A DNA stretch of 10,724 nt. It comes from Chloroflexota bacterium. Its GTDB lineage: Bacteria; Chloroflexota; Anaerolineae; Anaerolineales; Villigracilaceae. Shown here piece by piece: positions 6,286-10,724 of the stretch. The stretch lies in the NCBI GenBank assembly GCA_023484185.1, contig JAMDBC010000144.1, forward strand, positions 1 through 10,724, given 5' to 3'. Position 1 is the first letter of the stretch. Every line of letters begins with the position of its first letter. Below the pieces are notes generated by a model that was given only the letters and a program-made list of their open reading frames with translations, was not told the origin of the DNA and did not search any database. The position numbers were made by a program, and so were the translations under genes.

Positions 6286-6765
6286 ATGGTAGATGTTGAA
6301 CAACTAGGCTGGGAAGCCAGTACAGTCGGGGAACTTGATCACAGATTACTAAAAGCGCCTCATGTCAAGCTGCGCTCGTTTACAGAGGGGACCAAGGGTG
6401 ATGTGGTTTATGCCGTTGACTTGCGCATTAACCAGCCAAATATAAGTTTTCTATCCTCAACAGAGATGCATTCCTTTGAACATTTTTTGCTGGCAGGGTT
6501 TCAAAAATACATGCCGGGAAATTTCATCTCCATAGGGCTGATGGGATGCCAGACGGGTTTTTACCTTGTCTTGTTCAATGAAGGCCGCGCAGAAATAATT
6601 TGCAGCACGTACGAAAACATCCTGGCCGATATTTTGAAAGCCAGCAAGGTGCCTTATGTCAGCATCGAACAATGCGGCAATTTCAAGAACCATAGCCTGG
6701 AACTTGCCCAAAATCTTGCCAGGAGGGTGCTGGACGCAAAATCCAACTGGCGGCAAGTTGTATGA
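6286..6765 (+). CDS. luxS: LuxS-family S-ribosylhomocysteine lyase
   Basis: 159 residues, normal for LuxS (~155-170). LuxS splits S-ribosylhomocysteine into homocysteine and 4,5-dihydroxy-2,3-pentanedione, the autoinducer-2 precursor, in the cytosol. The start is ATG 6286, with AGGAG six bases upstream. Hallmarks are all present: LDH (17-19, cf. H11 of Bacillus LuxS), AVDLRI with R47 (cf. R39), HSFEH with metal ligands H62 and H66 and catalytic E65, MGCQTGFY with C88 (cf. C84), and QCGNFKNHSLE with ligand C130. HSFEH for the usual HTLEH and some loop differences make it a divergent member. Its stop overlaps the next gene by four bases (ATGA), so it is translationally coupled to the cyclase. 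No Pfs/MTA-SAH nucleosidase, its usual partner, is in the window. It could recycle methylation by-product or, as a paralogue, act on another sugar-derived substrate. Confidence 0.88.
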   Translation: MVDVEQLGWEASTVGELDHRLLKAPHVKLRSFTEGTKGDVVYAVDLRINQPNISFLSSTEMHSFEHFLLAGFQKYMPGNFISIGLMGCQTGFYLVLFNEGRAEIICSTYENILADILKASKVPYVSIEQCGNFKNHSLELAQNLARRVLDAKSNWRQVV

Positions 6766-7901
6766 CAGACAAAGAATACAAGCGGTGTGTCACTTATCAA
6801 CACACAATTGAATACGAGGTTGTAAACGCTCCCGACCTTTTCCACCCGCAGAACCCGGCCTTGCTATCTGTGGGGAGAATTGAAAATGCCCGCAGGTTTG
6901 TTGTAGTGGACGGCAATGTCGAAAGGAATTACTCCGCCGAAATACGGAACTATTTTTCGCATCACCGGGTTGAGGCAAAAATTATCACTTTCCCTGGCGG
7001 CGAGGAAAATAAAACCGTGGAAAATTATCTTTCCATCGTGCGGGAGTTGGATTCTTTTCCCATCCATCGCAGAGACGAGCCGATTATCGCGATTGGCGGG
7101 GGTGTTTTAACCGATGTGGTTGGCTTTGTTGCCAGCAGTTACCGCCGCGGCGTGCCGCATATCAAAGTGCCGACAACCCTGATGGGATATGTTGACGCTT
7201 CGATAGGCATTAAGACCGGCGTCAATTTCAACGGCAACAAGAATCGGCTTGGAGTGTTCACTCCCCCGCAAAAAGTTTTATTGGATAAATCCTTCCTGAA
7301 AACCCTTCCAAAACGCCATATCCTAAATGGGGTCTGCGAAATCATAAAATTGGCCGTCATCAAAGACGCTGAATTGTTTCGCCTGTTGGAATTATATGGA
7401 GCGCAAAGCGTTGACGCCCAATTCCAGAATGAGGATGGCAATACGATTCTTGACCGCGCAATTTGCGGGATGCTGGAGGAATTACAGCCGAATTTGTTCG
7501 AAGAAGACCTGGCGCGCAAGGTGGATTTTGGACATACGTTCAGTTACGGGCTGGAGACCCGTCACGAAGCCCATTTATTCCACGGTGAGGCGGTTTTGCT
7601 CGATATTGCCATTTCCGCGCTAATTGCCAGGAGGCGGAACTTGTTATTGAACGAGGAGACCGGCAGGATATTCCACCTGATCACCAGGCTGGGTATGATA
7701 CTGGACACGACCATTCTCGATCCCCGCCTGCTCTGGCAGTCATTGGAAGAGCGCACGTATCACCGTAATGGACTGCAGAGAATACCATTGCCGCACGGCA
7801 TAGGAAGATGTGTTTTTGTGAACGATGTAAATGCGGACGAAATCGAATCCGCTGTCAAATTATTGGAAGATTGGAGCACTGTAAAAAATGGAACAATTTA
7901 A
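6762..7901 (+). CDS. Sugar-phosphate cyclase of the 2-epi-5-epi-valiolone synthase type (C7-cyclitol synthase)
   Basis: 379 residues, DHQ-synthase superfamily. Such enzymes use NAD+ and a divalent metal to cyclise a seven-carbon sugar phosphate; the valiolone type uses sedoheptulose 7-phosphate. NAD-binding IGGGVLTDVVGF is at 111-122 and PTTL at 137-140. Likely metal ligands are E193 (NGVCEIIK), H258 (VDFGHTFS) and H274 (FHGEA). Features matching AcbC/ValA-type enzymes rather than AroB are ASSYRRGVPHIKVPTT (124-139), KTGVNFNGNKNRLG (151-164), RHILNG (185-190), GMLEELQPNLFE (236-247), GHTFS in place of GHTxGHA, and HRNGLQRIPLPHGIG (334-348) followed by FVNDV. Whether it makes 2-epi-5-epi-valiolone, 2-epi-valiolone or desmethyl-4-deoxygadusol is not decided here. 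It also differs from the EboD group. It overlaps luxS by 4 bases and the methyltransferase by 14. Confidence 0.85.
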   Translation: MTDKEYKRCVTYQHTIEYEVVNAPDLFHPQNPALLSVGRIENARRFVVVDGNVERNYSAEIRNYFSHHRVEAKIITFPGGEENKTVENYLSIVRELDSFPIHRRDEPIIAIGGGVLTDVVGFVASSYRRGVPHIKVPTTLMGYVDASIGIKTGVNFNGNKNRLGVFTPPQKVLLDKSFLKTLPKRHILNGVCEIIKLAVIKDAELFRLLELYGAQSVDAQFQNEDGNTILDRAICGMLEELQPNLFEEDLARKVDFGHTFSYGLETRHEAHLFHGEAVLLDIAISALIARRRNLLLNEETGRIFHLITRLGMILDTTILDPRLLWQSLEERTYHRNGLQRIPLPHGIGRCVFVNDVNADEIESAVKLLEDWSTVKNGTI

Positions 7902-8595
7902 GAACGCCGACAACAAAGAAATAGACAAGTTCGACGGGGTATCCCAAATCTGGTGGGATCCCAAAGGAGAAATGGGAACTCTCCATACCATCAACCCTCT
8001 GCGTACAAACTTCATCATGGAACCTCTCACTGTACGCAATCCCAAAATAATGGATGTGGGTTGCGGAGGCGGCATCTTATCAGAGGCGCTTGCCAAAACC
8101 GGCGCGCAGGTGATGGGTATTGATCTATCCGGGGAATCCATTAAGGTTGCAAGGCAACACGCCCAAAAACAGGAATTGGATATAGACTACCGATACGAAA
8201 GCGTTGAAGAGATTGCCCAAAAACATGCGGGCAGTTTCGACGCGGTGACGTGCATGGAAATGCTGGAGCATGTGCCGGAGCCGGACAAAATTGTGGCGGC
8301 TTGCGCGCAGGCTCTGAAATCGGGCGGGCACGCTTTTTTCTCATCCATTAACCGCACCCCGAAGGCCTTTCTGTTTGCCATCATCGGCGGTGAATATATT
8401 TTGCGGTTGTTGCCAAAAGGCAGCCATACCTATGAAAAATTAATTCGCCCTCAGGAGTTGAAAAACTGGGCGAAGGAAAACGGGTTGGAGTTTGTAAGAC
8501 TTTCCAGCCTGATGTACAACCCTTTCGCCCGCAACTTCAAAGTCGCCGCAGGCAAAGAAGACGTAAACTATATGGCGCATTTCATTAAGAAATAA
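7888..8595 (+). CDS. ubiG: UbiG-type SAM-dependent O-methyltransferase
   Basis: 235 residues, full length for UbiG, which O-methylates polyprenylated phenols in ubiquinone synthesis at the inner membrane face. The N-terminal signature KFDGVSQIWWDPKGEMGTLH (14-33) and INPLR (35-39) is UbiG-specific. The Rossmann SAM site is DVGCGGG (56-62), with GIDLS at 77-81 and TCMEMLEHVPEP at 121-132. INRTPKAFLFAIIGGEYIL (154-172) with KGSHTYEKLIRP (177-188) corresponds to the membrane-binding insertion of UbiG, so a lipid substrate is likely. ATG 7888 overlaps the cyclase by 14 bases; GGAG is 11 bases upstream. Chloroflexota are known for menaquinone, not ubiquinone, and the next gene is a UbiA-family transferase, so the pair probably acts on another prenylated product. 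Family certain; substrate open. Confidence 0.88.
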   Translation: MEQFKNADNKEIDKFDGVSQIWWDPKGEMGTLHTINPLRTNFIMEPLTVRNPKIMDVGCGGGILSEALAKTGAQVMGIDLSGESIKVARQHAQKQELDIDYRYESVEEIAQKHAGSFDAVTCMEMLEHVPEPDKIVAACAQALKSGGHAFFSSINRTPKAFLFAIIGGEYILRLLPKGSHTYEKLIRPQELKNWAKENGLEFVRLSSLMYNPFARNFKVAAGKEDVNYMAHFIKK

Positions 8596-8616
8596 TTCCT
8601 GCATAGAGCATGACGC

Positions 8617-9510
8617 ATGAAACGATTTTTTGCACTCTCAAGAACGACACACGGCATTTTGGATATAGCCACTCCCGGCTTTTGCGCCTTGTTATGGTTG
8701 GGCAATTTCCCCCATTGGCAAACCATTCTCCTATCGGTATTTACAGCCTTCGCCGCTTATACAGCGACATACGCCCTCAATGACCTGGTTGGCATCACAG
8801 TGGACAGGGAAAAATTTGCTGGCGGCATCAACTCTGGTTATTCTGTCGAAGCGTCTGACATGCGCTATCCATTGGCACAGAATGTGCTTAACTACCAAAG
8901 CGGTTTGCTTTGGTTTGCCGCCTGGTTTACATTGGCGCTCATCAGTTCCTACCTGCTCAACCCGGTTATCGTCATCATCCTAATCGCCGCCGCTATTTTG
9001 GAAGTTGTCTATTGTCTCATGCTCAAAGTCACCTACTGGCGAACTTTTGTAAGCGGGCTTGTCAAGTCAAGCGGACCCCTTGCCGCCGTTTTTGCTGTAG
9101 ACCCCAACCCTTCGCCATACCTCCTGTTGCTGATATTTGCCTGGGTATTCTTTTGGGAAATTGGAGGGCAAAACGTGCCCGCAGACTGGAACGACACCGT
9201 CGAAGACAAGCGTGTTAATGCAAAAACAATCCCCATTCAATTTGGCACAAAAAAGGCGGGGCTGATCGTCATCATTTTGCTGGGGCTTACTGTGCTGATC
9301 AGCATGTTCCTGCCGCTGATTTCTCCCGTGAATTTGGGCCTGCCCTACCTGCTTGCAAGCGCCGCCATCGGATATTTTCTACTCCTAAAGCCGGGTTTTC
9401 AACTGTACCAACTCCAGGAAGGACGACTGGCTGGCAGGTTGTTCGATAGCGCCAGTTATTACCCACTGGCACAACTCGCGATAATTTCCATCTTTATCCT
9501 TTTCAAGTAA
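8617..9510 (+). CDS. UbiA-family membrane prenyltransferase
   Basis: 297 residues with about eight hydrophobic segments. UbiA enzymes move an isoprenyl group from a polyprenyl diphosphate to an acceptor within the membrane, using two Asp-rich Mg2+/diphosphate sites. The first site is NDLVGITVD (55-63); the canonical pattern is NDxxDxxxD, so the middle Asp is Gly59 here. The second is DWNDTVED (190-197), followed by KTIPIQFG. KSSGPLAAVFAVDPNPSP (150-167) and FFWEIGGQNVPADW (178-191) identify a subgroup seen in diverse bacteria with LSRTTHGILDIATP-like N-termini. It starts 21 bases after the methyltransferase; the ribosome site is weak, so coupling is likely. The acceptor could be an aromatic ring or a hydroxyl of a cyclitol; UbiA relatives acting on phosphoribose and on glycerol derivatives show that non-aromatic acceptors are possible. 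It is the last sure gene of the operon. Confidence 0.85.
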   Translation: MKRFFALSRTTHGILDIATPGFCALLWLGNFPHWQTILLSVFTAFAAYTATYALNDLVGITVDREKFAGGINSGYSVEASDMRYPLAQNVLNYQSGLLWFAAWFTLALISSYLLNPVIVIILIAAAILEVVYCLMLKVTYWRTFVSGLVKSSGPLAAVFAVDPNPSPYLLLLIFAWVFFWEIGGQNVPADWNDTVEDKRVNAKTIPIQFGTKKAGLIVIILLGLTVLISMFLPLISPVNLGLPYLLASAAIGYFLLLKPGFQLYQLQEGRLAGRLFDSASYYPLAQLAIISIFILFK

Positions 9511-9522
9511 AATCTTCCACGC

Positions 9523-9717
9523 ATGCCAAACGCTGCTATTTTAACGTCAATAATAGATAAGGATTTTCTTCCTGAAAAACACGTTTTGAAGGATCCAAAA
9601 CAGGCTAAAATAGCCAGCTCCAATCCGGGATCGGGGGATATAAACAACTTATTTGCTTATCCATTATTCACGTTATTTTATGATGTGGCGAGGAAATTTT
9701 TTGAATTAGCGGAATAA
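9523..9717 (+). CDS. Doubtful small ORF after the prenyltransferase
   Basis: 64 codons, starting 12 bases after the prenyltransferase stop and ending three bases before the terminator stem. No Shine-Dalgarno sequence is present. TAAAAT (9508-9513) with TTTCCA (9485-9490) at 17-bp spacing could make a leaderless transcript starting at this ATG. The peptide has a mixed N-terminal half and a more hydrophobic C-terminal stretch (NNLFAYPLFTLFYDVARKFF). I recognise no family. If it is not real, 9511-9719 is simply the 3' untranslated end of the operon. Confidence 0.22.
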   Translation: MPNAAILTSIIDKDFLPEKHVLKDPKQAKIASSNPGSGDINNLFAYPLFTLFYDVARKFFELAE

Positions 9718-9719
9718 TA

Positions 9720-9755
9720 ACAGGAGCAGACTTTGGATTTGCCCCTGTATTTTTT
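9720..9755 (+). terminator. Rho-independent terminator of the operon
   Basis: ACAGGAGCA (9720-9728), an 11-base loop and TGCCCCTGT (9740-9748) form a 9-bp stem with one A-C mismatch, followed by ATTTTTT (9749-9755). The T-run runs into the stop codon of the convergent alaS gene (9756-9754), so the two genes are packed back to back. Read on the minus strand it is followed only by TTATTATTCC, a poorer terminator for alaS than the one left behind at 4238-4262. Confidence 0.75.
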
Positions 9756-10724
9756 ACTTCAACCCCTCATCGACAATCTTCGTGAGTTTACCTAGCGCAT
9801 TTTTCCCCTGACCTTCGGGCAGACTGCCCTGCGCTATGTTCGAACGCCCGCCGCCTTTGCCGCCGATGCCAGTGATGAGATCGCTTGCTTTGAGTCCACG
9901 TTTGACAAGGTCTTCGGTCACGACCGCCACGACAGCGGACCCCGTTACGAGGACTGCCGCTCCCGCCTTGGGATATTTCTCACGGAACTTGTCGGCTAAC
10001 GAACGAAGCGTATCCGTATCGGAGTTGGGAATTTCCACCGCCAACAGATTGACATCCTTGACTGTTTGAATGTTTGAAAGTTGCAGGTCGAAAGTTGACA
10101 GCGCGGACTGCGTGCGAAGATTGGCCAGCTCTTTCTTCAACTCACTAACTTCGTCTTGCAACGCTTCCACTTTCGCGGGGACTTCTTCCACAGAAGATTT
10201 CAATGCGCCTGCGGTTTGTTTGAGAGTCCTGAAACGCTTTTTGACAAGCTCATACGCACCGCAGCCTGTGACAGCCTCGATGCGGCGAATGCCCGCCGCC
10301 GCCGAGCCTTCGCTGACGATGATAAACGCGCCGATATCGGAGGTGCGGTCAAGGTGTGTGCCGCCGCACAACTCGTAGGAATACTTGGAGTCAGGCAGTT
10401 TGCTGCCTGTTTTATCGGACAGCAAGCTGTCCGACTCCAAAATACTGATTGTGCGGACAATCTCGCCGTATTTCTCACCGAACAAAGCCATCGCACCTTC
10501 TTTCTTGGCTTCATCGAGGGGCTTGGTCTCTTTGTACACGGGCATATCTTCTGCAATGGCTTCATTGACCATTTTCTCGACGCGTTCGATTTGTTCCGGC
10601 GTCATGGCGTCGGGTTGGGTGAAGTCGAAGCGCAGATGTGTGGGCGCAACCAGTGAACCCGCCTGGCGGGCATGGTCACCAAGGACTTCATGCAACGCCT
10701 TATGGAGCAAATGGGTGGCGGTGT
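9754..10724 (-). CDS. alaS: Alanyl-tRNA synthetase, C-terminal part (5' end beyond right edge)
   Basis: About 323 codons of a gene that normally has ~870-890; the catalytic domain is outside the window. At the right edge TATHLLHKALHEVLG is the start of the editing-domain zinc site. After ~115 residues comes ELCGGTH, giving the Cys and His of the same site. SEGSAAAGIRRIEAVTG (134-150, counting from L at 10710) closes the editing domain. A coiled-coil linker (~162-205) and the C-Ala domain with GIGGKGGGRSNIAQGS end at a TAA at 9756-9754. The editing site is therefore intact. Oddity: an 18-residue segment encoded by 10440-10387, just before KYSYELCGGTH, is extra relative to typical AlaRS and consists of palindromic DNA. 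The 3' 163-nt block is duplicated at 4336-4498. Minus strand, convergent with the operon. Confidence 0.93.
   Translation of the reverse strand, partial: TATHLLHKALHEVLGDHARQAGSLVAPTHLRFDFTQPDAMTPEQIERVEKMVNEAIAEDMPVYKETKPLDEAKKEGAMALFGEKYGEIVRTISILESDSLLSDKTGSKLPDSKYSYELCGGTHLDRTSDIGAFIIVSEGSAAAGIRRIEAVTGCGAYELVKKRFRTLKQTAGALKSSVEEVPAKVEALQDEVSELKKELANLRTQSALSTFDLQLSNIQTVKDVNLLAVEIPNSDTDTLRSLADKFREKYPKAGAAVLVTGSAVVAVVTEDLVKRGLKASDLITGIGGKGGGRSNIAQGSLPEGQGKNALGKLTKIVDEGLK
9817..9979. repeat. Direct repeat, right copy (inside intact alaS)
   Basis: Matches 4336-4498 in the same orientation with seven substitutions in 163 nt. On the 3' side of alaS (below 9817) similarity drops abruptly. On the 5' side (above 9979) the left copy has no counterpart. 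Confidence 0.9.
10385..10440. repeat. Compound palindromic element inside alaS
   Basis: Outer arms TTGGAGTC (10385-10392) and GACTCCAA (10433-10440) enclose two hairpins. The first is CAGGCAG-TTTG-CTGCCTG (10392-10409). The second is TCGGACAGC-AA-GCTGTCCGA (10415-10434). The whole could fold as a three-way or cruciform structure. It encodes LESDSLLSDKTGSKLPDS in frame, in a surface loop ahead of the ELCGGTH zinc motif. Confidence 0.8.

Noticed and set aside
6762..7901. Annotation as AroB (3-dehydroquinate synthase) or as EboD
   Set aside because: The NFNGNKNRLG, RHILNG, GHTFS and HRNGLQRIPLP motifs fit AcbC/ValA-type sedoheptulose-phosphate cyclases. AroB would have GHTxGHA, and EboD-type proteins as I recall them differ at the same places.
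4945..9510. The operon as a canonical ebo (EboA-F) cluster
   Set aside because: The TIM-barrel, cyclase and UbiA combination first suggested it, but the TIM-barrel protein and cyclase lack the expected EboE/EboD wording, EboA, EboB and EboF are missing, and LuxS and UbiG are not part of ebo clusters.
9836..10656. Plus-strand open frames opposite alaS
   Set aside because: They are antisense to an unmistakable AlaRS C-terminal region and lack start signals.
1..10724. Integrase, transposase, tRNA, rRNA or CRISPR array explaining the island
   Set aside because: I looked for recombinase-like proteins, cloverleaf sequences and spaced repeats on both strands and saw none; the only repeats are the alaS copies and the palindromes listed.

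Overview
The window looks like a chromosomal segment of a Chloroflexota bacterium, probably of the Anaerolineae type. The evidence is a Chloroflexota-style RuvX/YqgF, a membrane-anchored baseplate-J-like protein, palindromic repeats lying in frame inside coding sequence, and alaS and ruvX in the same neighbourhood. The taxonomy rests on the character of the proteins, not on a marker gene, and is an inference.

Left part (1-2504), all on the minus strand: the 5' part of ruvX (running off the left edge), a 497-residue single-pass baseplate-J-like protein carrying an in-frame perfect palindrome, and a small secreted lipoprotein. A divergent spacer follows, then a plus-strand GH13 alpha-glucosidase (2625-4235) with all catalytic residues.

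Middle to right (4236-9755): a plus-strand five-gene operon (4945-9510) starts at a very good sigma-70-type promoter (TTGAAG, 17 bp, TATAAT) and ends at a hairpin/T-tract terminator at 9720-9755. In order it encodes an enlarged xylose-isomerase-like TIM-barrel protein, a LuxS (S-ribosylhomocysteinase) homologue with all metal ligands, a sugar-phosphate cyclase of the 2-epi-5-epi-valiolone synthase (AcbC/ValA) type rather than AroB, a UbiG-type O-methyltransferase, and a UbiA-family membrane prenyltransferase. Several genes overlap, so they are probably translationally coupled. My inference is an undescribed pathway in which a C7 cyclitol is made from sedoheptulose 7-phosphate, modified by the TIM-barrel enzyme, joined to an isoprenoid and methylated, with LuxS either recycling the methylation by-product or acting on a sugar intermediate.

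The operon lies between two direct copies of the 3' end of alaS. The functional alaS runs from 9754 off the right edge on the minus strand. A headless 77-codon alaS tail with its own stop and a strong terminator sits at 4238-4500. Over 163 nt the copies differ at only 7 positions, then diverge sharply in the last 20-odd codons. This is what is expected if the operon was inserted at, or recombined into, the alaS 3' end, leaving the old tail and terminator stranded. No integrase, transposase, tRNA, rRNA or CRISPR array is visible in the window.
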